Positions 1 to 6,268 of a stretch of DNA of 7,528 bases are shown here, piece after piece. The translations under genes were made by a program, and so were the position numbers. Source of the DNA: DATJFH01 sp035495815 (GTDB taxonomy: Bacteria > Acidobacteriota > Terriglobia > Bryobacterales > Bryobacteraceae); the NCBI GenBank assembly GCA_035495815.1, contig DATJFH010000317.1, positions 1 through 7,528 on the forward strand. Direction: 5' to 3'. Each line of letters opens with the position of its first letter. The first letter of the stretch is position 1. The notes beneath the pieces are model-generated. The model made no database searches and was not told the DNA's origin. It saw only the letters and a program-made list of their open reading frames with translations.

Positions 1-190
1 CGGCCGGCTTCTGGCTCAACCGGATCCCGAGCAGGAGCAGGCTGCTGTTGCCCGTGTCCACGACGGAGTGGATCCCCTCGGAAAGCATGGCGGAGCTGCC
101 GCTGAAAAAAGCGGCGACGAATTTCGAGACGGCAATAGCCAGGTTTGCGATCAGCGCGGCATAGATCGCCTTCTTCGAGCCGGTTTCCAT
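1..190 (-). CDS. Cation diffusion facilitator (CDF) family transporter, N-terminal fragment
   Basis: Reading the minus strand from the ATG at 190 gives 63 open codons that run off the left edge; this partial frame was translated by hand. CDF proteins are inner-membrane antiporters that move Zn2+, Fe2+, Mn2+ or similar ions out of the cytoplasm. Visible features are a short basic N-terminus, a first membrane helix at about residues 8-29 (AALIANLAIAVSKFVAAFFS), and the start of a second helix with SEGIHSVVDTGN. H41 and D45 there form the HxxxD metal-site motif of CDF helix 2. The HSVVDTGN form resembles the ZnT9/SLC30A9-like branch, but this is from memory. The start lies 14 nt after the DUF1501 stop with no clear Shine-Dalgarno sequence, so it is probably co-transcribed and perhaps translationally coupled. 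The metal specificity cannot be read from this fragment. Confidence 0.85.
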   Translation of the reverse strand, partial: METGSKKAIYAALIANLAIAVSKFVAAFFSGSSAMLSEGIHSVVDTGNSSLLLLGIRLSQKPA

Positions 191-204
191 TTTGGAAGTT
201 GAAA

Positions 205-1467
205 CTAGCTGAACAGTGCCGCCACCGGCTGTCCGTGGTCCGTGATCGGCACGGGGCGCGAGCCGGAGTAGAGATTCTTGTGCGGGTCGATGCCCAGCGC
301 GCAGTGAATGGTGGCGTGGAAATCGGGTATCGAGACCGGATGCTCGACCACGCTCTTGGCCAGCTCGTCGGTTTCTCCGATCACCCGTCCGGTGCGCAAT
401 CCACCGCCCGCCAGAACGCCGCTGAAGGCGCGCGACTGATGGCCGCGGCCCCCGCCGCTGTCGAATTCCGGCGGACGGCCGAATTCGGTCGCGATCACCA
501 CCAGCGTCGTGTCGAGCAGCTTCGACCGCTCCAGGTCCCCGATCAGCGCCGCGAAGGCTTTGTCCAGGTCCTGGATCAGCAGGTGCTGCTGCAGCTGCGC
601 CCCGTTGTGAGTATCCCAGCCGGCGCCGTTCAGGAAGTTCAGGTTGAAGGAGACTTCGACGAAGCGCACGCCGGACTCCACCAGCCTGCGCGCCAGCAGA
701 CAGCGCTGTCCGAATTCCCCGCCGTAGGATTCGCGCAGCTCGGGGGATTCGCGCTTGAGATCGAAGACGTTCAGGAAGCGCGGACCCGCCAGCCGGAAGC
801 CCTGCCGGCTGATGTCGGTCTGCGCCTGCACGAACGAGTCGCCGGGATGGCGCTTGGCGAACCCCTCGCGCAGCCCCGCCAGCAGCGTCTCGCGGCGGTC
901 CTGGCGCGTGGCGTCGACGTCCGGCGGGCGAATCAGACCGTTGGGTCCGGTTTCAATCTGCGTCAGGTAGATGTAGCCGTATTTGGACCCCAGGAATCCG
1001 GGATCGCGGGTGATGTTGGGATAGCCCATCACGACGTATGCGGGAACGTCTTCGGACTTGGTTCCCAGCTCATGCGAAACGATGGAGCCGATCGACGGGT
1101 AGACGATGGTGCCGCTCGGCATGCGGCCCGTGTGGACGAGGTTGGCCGCGGCCGCGTGTTCGCCGGAGATCGTGTGATGGAGCGAGCGGATCAGGACGCA
1201 GCGGTCCATCAGCGGCGCGGAACGCCGCAAGTGCTCGGAAACACGCGCGCCCGGTATCGCCGTCGCGATCGAGTCATAGTAGGAGCCGGGCTTCTTCTTT
1301 CCGTCGCCCCTCACCTTGGGGTCGAACGTGTCCATGTGGGCCGCCCCCCCGCCCAGCCAGAGGAAAATGCAGGCGTCGGCTTTGCCCTTGGGCGTCTTCA
1401 CGGCCGCCGGAAGCGCCGCCGTTCCCAGCGCTGCGCCGGATTTGAGCAGATCTCGTCGGGTCATCAT
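205..1467 (-). CDS. DUF1501 family protein, Tat-exported, alkaline-phosphatase-like superfamily
   Basis: This 420-aa protein is of normal length for DUF1501. It begins with a twin-arginine signal (TRRDLLK, then a hydrophobic SGAALGTAALPAAV), so it is probably exported folded. Family landmarks in order are FLWLGGGAAHMDTFDP (35-50, with the D46-T47 pair in the early metal-site region), SLHHTISGEHAAA (95-107), GWDTH (283-287), LVVIATEFGR (322-331), RGH (341-343), LAGGGLRTGRVIGETD (352-367) and the C-terminal LGIDP. The conserved Asp, His, Glu and Thr residues fit a metal-dependent hydrolase of the alkaline phosphatase/sulfatase fold; the substrate is unknown. GTG1470, ATG1467 and ATG1464 are all possible starts. 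The RBS at 1475-1480 gives 7 nt to ATG1467, which I prefer. The gene follows a DUF1549/DUF1553 gene by 13 nt, the usual partner arrangement. Confidence 0.92.
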   Translation of the reverse strand: MMTRRDLLKSGAALGTAALPAAVKTPKGKADACIFLWLGGGAAHMDTFDPKVRGDGKKKPGSYYDSIATAIPGARVSEHLRRSAPLMDRCVLIRSLHHTISGEHAAAANLVHTGRMPSGTIVYPSIGSIVSHELGTKSEDVPAYVVMGYPNITRDPGFLGSKYGYIYLTQIETGPNGLIRPPDVDATRQDRRETLLAGLREGFAKRHPGDSFVQAQTDISRQGFRLAGPRFLNVFDLKRESPELRESYGGEFGQRCLLARRLVESGVRFVEVSFNLNFLNGAGWDTHNGAQLQQHLLIQDLDKAFAALIGDLERSKLLDTTLVVIATEFGRPPEFDSGGGRGHQSRAFSGVLAGGGLRTGRVIGETDELAKSVVEHPVSIPDFHATIHCALGIDPHKNLYSGSRPVPITDHGQPVAALFS

Positions 1468-1474
1468 CACCGAT

Positions 1475-1480
1475 CTCCTT
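1475..1480 (-). promoter_or_regulatory. Ribosome binding site of the DUF1501 gene
   Basis: On the minus strand AAGGAG follows the DUF1553 stop codon (TGA, 1481-1483) directly and lies 7 nt before ATG1467. Its position between two tightly packed genes supports co-translation in one mRNA. The spacing favours ATG1467 over GTG1470 (4 nt) and ATG1464 (10 nt). Confidence 0.8.
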
Positions 1481-4027
1481 TCAAGGAACCATCACGAACT
1501 CCGGCGAGTTGACCATCGCCCAGAGAGTATCTTCGAAGCGCTCCCGGAACTCGGGCGTGAGCCGGCGCGTGGGCTCGTCTCCCATGCGCAGGCGCCGTTC
1601 TTCTTCCATGCGGATCAGCGTCGCTTCGGCGCTGAGGTGGTTCGACCAGGACACGCGGTTGTCCGTCTTGAGGGCGGACGCGGTGAGGCCCGCGTTTTTC
1701 ACCCGCCGGGCCGCGTAGTAAGGCTGCAGCAGCTCCCGGAAGGACTTCGATTCCTGCGCCGCCGGAGGCCGCGAGAGCACGCGCAGGAAGGTCTCCTCGA
1801 GCAGCCGGTCGAGCGGCAGGTCCTGCAGCGCCAGCTCGGTGAAGGCGCTGTCGTCGGAGAGGCGGACAATGCGCGTCCCCATGATGCCGTTGGCCAGGAT
1901 CAGCGTCTGCATGGGCGAAGCGGCGTCGTCGCGCGTGGTGGCCGGGTTCTGGCGGGACTGCCGCCATCCGAACGTGGTCATCACGTCCACCAGCGACTGC
2001 GCGATGGGCAGCGCCAGCGCGGGCCGGTCGCGCTCGTTCGAAAGCGCGGTCAGCTGCCAGGCGCGGCCCGGAGATCCCATGTTGAGAAACTGCCTGGGCG
2101 GCCGGTCGCCCGCCGGGTTCAGGTTCAGCTCCTCGCAATCGAAGCGCTTCCCCACGCTGAGGAACAGGGAATCCACCACCTGCTCGGCGGTGAGATTGCG
2201 CCGCATGGGCCCCGCGAACAGGCGGCCTTTCTCCGAAGGATCCGGCTGCGCGGTGACCGGCTTGCGCTGGTAGGCGTGGGAAGAGAAGATCAGCCGCGCG
2301 ATGTGTTTCAAATCGTAATCGTGCGTCATCAGCTCGCGCGCCAGGTAGCGCAGCAGCTCCGGGTCGGACGGCTTGGCCTGCGACCAGTCGTCGGCGGGCT
2401 CGACGATCCCGAGGCCCATATAGCGCTTCCAAACGCGATTCACCACCACCTGCGCGAAGCGTTCGTTGTCCGGGGAAACCACCAGCGCGGCCAGCTCATG
2501 GCGGCTGGGCACGGAACTCGAGCCGGGCAGGGGACCGCCGCCGGCGTGGTCTATCAAATCCTTGAACGGCCACTCGGGGGCAATCGACTCGCCGGGCTTC
2601 AACGCGATCTTCACGGCAGGGACGCGGCCGCCCGGCACGAGCGGCACGGTGCTGGCCGCAGGCAGCGTCAGCGGCTTGCCGTTCATCATGGCGGCCAGGC
2701 TGAACAGGTCCTTCTGCTTGAAGGGATGAAACGGCGCGTCGTGGCAGCGGGCGCAGCCGAGCTTCTGGCCGAGAAAGGCCTGCGCGATGATGTCGGCCTT
2801 GGCGGCCATGGGCGCGTCGTTCAAAGTGGCCTGGGCGAACGCGGCAGGAGCCCCCTGAGTCAGGCTACCGTCCATTTCGATCAGCTCGGCGGCGATTCGG
2901 TCGATCGGCAGGTTGTCGGTGAAGGACTGATGCAGCCACCAGCGGAAGGGGCCGGTGTTGTTGAGATCCGGCTTGAGGATTCCGGGGTTTTCGGCCAGGA
3001 CATCCTGCCAGTAGCTGACCCAGTTGTCCGCCCAGGAAGGGCTGGCCAGCAGCCGCTCGATGGCGCGGGAACGGCGCCCGGCCACGGGGTCGGCGAGAAA
3101 CGCGCGGATCTCGGCGGGGGTGGGGATCAGGCCCGTGGCGTCGAGTGAAACGCGGCGCAGGAATTCCAGGTCGGAGGTAAGCCCGGTGGGCGCGGTTTTG
3201 GCGGCTTCGAGCCGGGCTCCGATGAAGCGGTCGAGGTCATTGTAGGCGGGCGTGCGCGGCGAGATTTCGGGAACCCGCGGCGCCGGACGGCCCGCCAGCG
3301 AATTGCGAATCGCGGCGTGACGCGCCTTCCATTCGGCCACCGTGGACGCGCTCTCCGCGCGGCGCCGGGCCGTGTCGTCCGCGGTATGGCGGGTGTTGAC
3401 GCGGGCGACGTAGGCGTCCCACTCCGCGTCCGTCAGGTGCGGCGCGTTGTCCGCGCCCAGCAGCCGTTCGAGTTCTCCCGGAGCGGCGAAGCTGACCGCC
3501 AGCTCGCCCGGAGTGGGTGAGAGTCCTTTCCCTCCGATGATGGCGATGAGCGCGAACGAATGCCTGCCGGCCGCCAGATTCAGCTTGACGACGGCGTCCT
3601 GATGCGGATACGGCGCCGGACGGAGCGGGGAATTCTCGCGGACCACAGGGGGAGGCACGGGGTCGTCGCCGGTGGTGTTGGGCGCCTGCGGTTTGGTTCG
3701 CGCGACGATATTTCCGTCCACCATGAAGACGGCGGCGCCGCGCGCCCGCAAGCGAAACTGCTTTTCACCGGCGGGCAGGTCCCGTTCCGTTCTGGCGCGC
3801 AACACGAACGGCGTGGAAAAATCGAGGGGCAGGGCATTCGGAGAATACTTGACGGGCACGCGGACGAAGCCGAAAGCCTCTTCCGCGTATTGAAGGGAAG
3901 GCTGCTTACCCGCGAGCTCGAATTCCGAGCCGGCCGGGAGATTCTCGAAAAGCTCCACCCGCACCGAACCGGCGAAAGCAAGCTGTGAAACTACGACGCC
4001 AAACGAAAGAAGCCGACAGCGGCCCAT
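1481..4027 (-). CDS. Secreted DUF1549/DUF1553 (planctomycete-cytochrome-type) protein with PA14-like N-terminus
   Basis: This 848-aa protein has a probable Sec signal peptide (residues 1 to about 20, MGRCRLLSFGVVVSQLAFAG). Residues about 21-182 look like a beta-rich PA14-like region (FRLRARGAAVFMVDGNIVAR at 91-110); that assignment is moderate. A charged helical linker follows (about 185-250). DUF1549 covers about 263-450, with LRRVSLDATGLIPTPAEI and the single cytochrome-type motif C425-A-R-C428-H429 followed by DAPFHPF. DUF1553 covers about 505-845, with VVNRVWKRYMGLGIVEPADDW, LFAGPMRRNLTAEQVVDSL and the typical ending LWAMVNSPEFVMVP. These proteins are exported and usually encoded beside DUF1501 proteins. 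Roles in polysaccharide breakdown or electron transfer have been suggested but not settled. The ATG at 4027 has a GAGG ribosome site 8 nt upstream. It is first in the run with DUF1501 and the CDF transporter. Confidence 0.93.
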   Translation of the reverse strand: MGRCRLLSFGVVVSQLAFAGSVRVELFENLPAGSEFELAGKQPSLQYAEEAFGFVRVPVKYSPNALPLDFSTPFVLRARTERDLPAGEKQFRLRARGAAVFMVDGNIVARTKPQAPNTTGDDPVPPPVVRENSPLRPAPYPHQDAVVKLNLAAGRHSFALIAIIGGKGLSPTPGELAVSFAAPGELERLLGADNAPHLTDAEWDAYVARVNTRHTADDTARRRAESASTVAEWKARHAAIRNSLAGRPAPRVPEISPRTPAYNDLDRFIGARLEAAKTAPTGLTSDLEFLRRVSLDATGLIPTPAEIRAFLADPVAGRRSRAIERLLASPSWADNWVSYWQDVLAENPGILKPDLNNTGPFRWWLHQSFTDNLPIDRIAAELIEMDGSLTQGAPAAFAQATLNDAPMAAKADIIAQAFLGQKLGCARCHDAPFHPFKQKDLFSLAAMMNGKPLTLPAASTVPLVPGGRVPAVKIALKPGESIAPEWPFKDLIDHAGGGPLPGSSSVPSRHELAALVVSPDNERFAQVVVNRVWKRYMGLGIVEPADDWSQAKPSDPELLRYLARELMTHDYDLKHIARLIFSSHAYQRKPVTAQPDPSEKGRLFAGPMRRNLTAEQVVDSLFLSVGKRFDCEELNLNPAGDRPPRQFLNMGSPGRAWQLTALSNERDRPALALPIAQSLVDVMTTFGWRQSRQNPATTRDDAASPMQTLILANGIMGTRIVRLSDDSAFTELALQDLPLDRLLEETFLRVLSRPPAAQESKSFRELLQPYYAARRVKNAGLTASALKTDNRVSWSNHLSAEATLIRMEEERRLRMGDEPTRRLTPEFRERFEDTLWAMVNSPEFVMVP

Positions 4028-4031
4028 CGCG

Positions 4032-4049
4032 CACCTCTAATAAATCATA
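4032..4049 (-). promoter_or_regulatory. Candidate -10 element and ribosome site of the DUF1553 operon
   Basis: On the minus strand TATGAT (4044-4049) differs from the -10 consensus by one base, and GAGGTG (4032-4037) lies 4 nt before the ATG at 4027. I see no convincing -35 at 16-18 nt further upstream, so the ribosome site is better supported than the promoter. If the -10 is used, the 5' leader is only about 10 nt long. Confidence 0.3.
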
Positions 4050-4126
4050 TTCCATTTTCGCGCCGCCGGGTGCGCAGTTCCAAAAGCCGGTCAGCGGCAG
4101 CGGCAGGCTCGCGCGAGCGGGCCAAG

Positions 4127-4132
4127 TACAAT
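4127..4132 (+). promoter_or_regulatory. Candidate -10 element of the 150-aa unknown gene
   Basis: TACAAT matches the -10 consensus at five of six positions and ends 9 nt before the ATG at 4142. Transcription would then begin about 2-3 nt before the start codon, giving an almost leaderless mRNA. This fits the absence of a good Shine-Dalgarno sequence before 4142. No clear -35 element is visible. Confidence 0.3.
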
Positions 4133-4141
4133 GGGAATCGA

Positions 4142-4594
4142 ATGCGCCGTGATATCGACAAAGTGGTGTTCGAGCGCGCCAAGGCAGGCCGTACCTGGGC
4201 CAGCAAGACGCCGCGCCCCAATCGCGTGGCTCTCGATCCCGCCGGCGAACCCCTCGACGACCGGACCGGCCCCATTCGGCGCAAGCGCCAGAAGATGCGC
4301 AACAGCCATTACAACGCCGTGGAGCGGTTCCTGGTCCGGAATGTGGGAAGGCCCTGGGCCAAGGTGTACGCCGAGATCTGCGCCGCCGCCGACGGGCGCA
4401 CGCGGCTCGGGCGCGAGATTCGCGACTACGCCGAAAGCCTGGTGGCCACCCGCTGCTGGTTCGAGGGCGCGAAACTGATGAGCCACTCTCTTTGCGGGCC
4501 GGATCGGGAGGCGCGGGGACTCTATGTCCACCCCGCCAGCGGGCTGCTGCTGCGGACGGGGATTACGGGTTCGGCTTCTGGTCCTCGGGCGTAG
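4142..4594 (+). CDS. Uncharacterised 150-aa protein with a VGRPWxKVYxEI core
   Basis: I do not recognise a named family. The protein is basic and soluble, with no signal peptide or membrane segment. The N-terminus MRRDIDKVVFERAKAGRTWA leads into a basic patch (PIRRKRQKMRNSHYNAVERF, 44-63). The core VGRPWAKVYAEIC (68-80) is followed by helical REIRDYAESLV (91-101) and a short tail GLYVHPASGLLLR (126-138). From memory, small uncharacterised bacterial proteins starting M(R/K)(K/R)D..KV..ER and carrying VGRPWnKVYsEI exist, which suggests a real family. I chose ATG4142 because that conserved-looking N-terminus begins there; the frame stays open to 4070, but those 24 codons look like low-complexity shadow. 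The last 32 nt overlap the VWA gene tail to tail. Confidence 0.75.
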   Translation: MRRDIDKVVFERAKAGRTWASKTPRPNRVALDPAGEPLDDRTGPIRRKRQKMRNSHYNAVERFLVRNVGRPWAKVYAEICAAADGRTRLGREIRDYAESLVATRCWFEGAKLMSHSLCGPDREARGLYVHPASGLLLRTGITGSASGPRA

Positions 4595-5921
4595 CTTTGC
4601 GCCAGCCGCCTTTCGGGGCTGCCGGGGCAGTCTCGCCGGAAGGCGTGGTGTCACCGGCCGCGGGCTTCTCCGCGGGTTGATCCGCCTCCCTCCACACCCC
4701 CTGCGCCGGCGCTGGCCGGGGCGAAGAGCGGGGAGGTGCAGCTTCGGCCGCGCCTCCGCCCAAGTCGAGCGGACCCCGCCGCGACACCGGCGTGTCGCCT
4801 ACAGGCGGACGGCGCCTCGGGCCGGGCTCGCGGGAACCCTCGGCAGGCGCCTCCGTGACCGTTGCCGGCTCGCCGCTGGCCGGACCGCCATCCACCGGCG
4901 CCAGATAGAGCCGCCGGTACCGCACTTCGGCGAACGGATACCGCCGGCGGGCAGCGTCGGCGAGGCTGACTTCGATCGTTCGCTGCTGGCCGCGCTTCAC
5001 CCCGGGTGGGAGGCTGAAGTAGACCGCGTAGCGCTGCCGGATGCGCGCCAGGGTGTTCTCGAGCGAGTAGGAATCCTCCACGCGCATGCTGTCGCCGCCC
5101 GACTGCCGCGCGATTCCGGCCGTTCCGGCGGACCGTGTCTGCGAGCCCCGGCCGATGGCCGGACCGCCTCCCCCGCGGGGTCCCAGAATCACGCCGCCGC
5201 CTCCCCAGGGACCGCCGCCGCTGCCCGGCCACGATCCACCGCTCCGCGGATAGCGGCCGCCCGGCGCGCCCATCCGGTACGACTCGTCGGGAGCCAGCAG
5301 CGCGCACAGCACCGCGTCGGCGCGGATGAGAGCGCGTTCGACGCCCTCTTCATCGCGGTTGAATTCGGTCTGATCGTCGGTGAGGATCACGATAGCGCGC
5401 CGGGCGTCGCGGCGGGCCTCGCGCGACACGTAACCGGCGGCGTCGTAAAGCCCGCGCGTGATGTCGGTGCCGCCCCGGAACGTCTCCTGATCGAGCAGCA
5501 GCTCGAATTCCCGCTCCACGTCCGACCGGCTCTTGCGGAACGGCAGGCGCAGGCGGGAGTGGCGGTCGAAAACCATGATCCCCACCCGGTCCTCCGGTCC
5601 GAGAGCGCGCAGCGCCTGGTGAGCCGCGTCGGCGATGCGCTGGACATGGGGCCGCATGCTGCCGCTGACGTCCAGAAGCAGCAGCACGTCGACCGGCATG
5701 TTCTCGCTCGCAAAGTTGCGGATCGGCTGCGCGCGGCCCTCTTCCCGCAGCACGAAATCGGTGGCGCGGAGCCCGGTGATCGCCCGGTTGTCGCGGTCGA
5801 CGACCTGCGCATCCACGCGCACCAGGGAGACATCGCTGCGGAAGACCACGTCGGGATCCTCAGCCGCGAGAAGCCCGGCGGAAGCCAGGGCGGTCGCCAG
5901 AAAACAGAATCGGCTGGTCAT
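4563..5921 (-). CDS. Exported VWFA-related protein of the acidobacterial type
   Basis: This 452-aa protein has a signal peptide (about 1-20, ending LASAGLLAA). The N-terminal beta region at 29-70 (SLVRVDAQVVDRDNRAITGL, then DFVLREEG and PIRNF) is the hallmark of the acidobacterial VWFA-related family (TIGR03436 as I recall it). The VWA domain, about 77-215, has a complete metal-ion-dependent adhesion site: D84-V-S86-G-S88, T152 in GGTD, and D182/D183 in ILTDD. Residues 219-260 are a glycine-rich insert. YAVYFSLPPG (298-307) to RRLYLAP (336-342) is the family's C-terminal beta region, and 343-452 is a Pro/Ala-rich tail. The role is probably metal-dependent protein binding outside the cytoplasm; the partner is unknown. 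ATG5921 is chosen because the signal peptide starts there; the frame extends to a TTG at 5984, but that extension (with a basic stretch) lacks family features. AGGAAAGG lies rather far (11 nt) upstream. Confidence 0.9.
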   Translation of the reverse strand: MTSRFCFLATALASAGLLAAEDPDVVFRSDVSLVRVDAQVVDRDNRAITGLRATDFVLREEGRAQPIRNFASENMPVDVLLLLDVSGSMRPHVQRIADAAHQALRALGPEDRVGIMVFDRHSRLRLPFRKSRSDVEREFELLLDQETFRGGTDITRGLYDAAGYVSREARRDARRAIVILTDDQTEFNRDEEGVERALIRADAVLCALLAPDESYRMGAPGGRYPRSGGSWPGSGGGPWGGGGVILGPRGGGGPAIGRGSQTRSAGTAGIARQSGGDSMRVEDSYSLENTLARIRQRYAVYFSLPPGVKRGQQRTIEVSLADAARRRYPFAEVRYRRLYLAPVDGGPASGEPATVTEAPAEGSREPGPRRRPPVGDTPVSRRGPLDLGGGAAEAAPPRSSPRPAPAQGVWREADQPAEKPAAGDTTPSGETAPAAPKGGWRKATPEDQKPNP

Positions 5922-6034
5922 GGCTCGCTCAGCCTTTCCTACGCGGGCGGTGGCCGTTCGGTTACAAATGCCGTCCAAGACCAAAGATAGCGCCGGCGGA
6001 AGTAGGCCGAACCTCGCCGGCTAAGCAAAATCCC

Positions 6035-6064
6035 TAGTCAGTGCTCCATCCGATCTGGTATTTT
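6035..6064 (+). promoter_or_regulatory. Candidate upstream promoter of the RRM gene
   Basis: TAGTCA (6035-6040, four of six matches to TTGACA) is separated by 18 nt from TATTTT (6059-6064, four of six matches to TATAAT). The -10 is preceded by TGG, an extended -10 signature. Transcription would begin near 6071, giving a leader of about 200 nt that includes both hairpins. This is a motif match only. Confidence 0.3.
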
Positions 6065-6073
6065 AATTAATAT

Positions 6074-6097
6074 GGAGAATCTCGGCGGGTATTCTCC
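6074..6097 (+). repeat. Hairpin 1 in the RRM-gene leader
   Basis: GGAGAAT (6074-6080) and ATTCTCC (6091-6097) are perfect reverse complements separated by a 10-nt loop. As RNA this would be a 7-bp stem directly after the candidate start site near 6071. Confidence 0.6.
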
Positions 6098-6114
6098 GGC
6101 ATGGGACGGTGGCC

Positions 6115-6149
6115 GCCCTTGGTTCGCCTTGCGAGGCAAAACCAAAGGC
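6115..6149 (+). repeat. Hairpin 2 in the RRM-gene leader, 13 bp imperfect
   Basis: The pairing is GCC with GGC (6115-6117 and 6147-6149), TTGGTT with AACCAA (6119-6124 and 6140-6145), and GCCT with AGGC (6126-6129 and 6134-6137), around a TGCG tetraloop. A C/A mismatch and a C versus AA internal loop interrupt the stem. This gives 13 base pairs in 35 nt, a more elaborate structure than chance alone readily explains, although no folding energy was computed. Confidence 0.55.
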
Positions 6150-6158
6150 TGGTACACT
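6129..6158 (+). promoter_or_regulatory. Candidate downstream promoter of the RRM gene
   Basis: TTGCGA (6129-6134) is separated by 18 nt from TACACT (6153-6158), with TGG directly before it as an extended -10. Each box has four of six consensus matches. Transcription would start near 6165, inside a perfect palindrome. It competes with the upstream promoter reading, because hairpin 2 would then lie in promoter DNA and not in RNA. Confidence 0.35.
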
Positions 6159-6167
6159 CTAAGTGTA
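6153..6167. promoter_or_regulatory. Perfect 15-bp palindrome overlapping a -10 element, possible operator
   Basis: TACACT and AGTGTA are perfect 6-bp arms around CTA. The left arm is the candidate -10 box and the right arm covers the expected start site. A dimeric repressor bound here would block transcription of the RRM gene. No regulator is encoded in the window and I do not recognise the site as a known operator. Confidence 0.4.
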
Positions 6168-6257
6168 TTTGAATGTCTCGCAAAGCTCGGCCGAGAGCGT
6201 CTCGCGAACCTCGTTCGTCCTTCGTATCTGCCCCGAATAGCCCGCTTTCAAATCGCT

Positions 6258-6263
6258 AAGGAG
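6258..6263 (+). promoter_or_regulatory. Ribosome binding site of the RRM gene, fixes a TTG start
   Basis: AAGGAG lies 5 nt before TTG6269. No in-frame ATG or GTG is close, and the RRM domain begins right after this TTG (KNIFVGNL), so the strong ribosome site decides the start codon. Confidence 0.85.
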
Positions 6264-6268
6264 AAGAC

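Larger units (their letters stand above)
5922..6268. other. Gene-poor divergent intergenic region and RRM-gene leader
   Basis: No convincing protein gene lies in these 347 bases. A 66-codon plus-strand frame (6072-6272) has no ribosome site and no recognisable product. The left part (5922-6030) is GC-rich and contains a 7-bp inverted repeat (5992-5998 with 6015-6021), with no clear promoter for the VWA gene. From about 6030 the composition becomes AT-richer, with the TTAATTAA octamer at 6063-6070. The rest holds two hairpins, a 15-bp palindrome, a 10-bp palindrome CTCGGCCGAG (6186-6195) and the RRM ribosome site. It reads as a long, possibly structured 5' leader. Confidence 0.6.

Noticed and set aside
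145..1512. 455-codon plus-strand open frame
   Set aside because: It is antisense to the DUF1501 gene, which has clear family motifs; the plus-strand product is low-complexity and unrecognisable.
1467..2432. 321-codon minus-strand open frame
   Set aside because: It is another frame inside the DUF1553 gene, with an Arg/Ala/Pro-rich shadow composition.
1316..3148. 610-codon plus-strand open frame
   Set aside because: It lies opposite the DUF1553 and DUF1501 genes, has an Arg/Gly/His-rich composition with no domain, and arises from GC-rich codon use on the real strand.
4091..4654. 187-codon minus-strand open frame opposite the unknown gene
   Set aside because: Its product is Pro/Arg/Ala-rich without motifs, whereas the plus-strand frame has a coherent VGRPWxKVYxEI core. 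It remains the main alternative at this locus.
5162..5270. GC-rich repeated tract, first suspected to be a tandem repeat
   Set aside because: It encodes the glycine-rich insert of the VWA protein; the similarity comes from repeated Gly codons without a fixed unit.
4524..5990. 488-codon plus-strand open frame
   Set aside because: It is antisense to the VWA gene, whose MIDAS residues and signal peptide show which strand is coding.
5992..6021. 7-bp inverted repeat GCCGGCG/CGCCGGC as a terminator or operator
   Set aside because: Short GC palindromes are expected by chance here, the loop is 16 nt, and no T-run or promoter element is attached.
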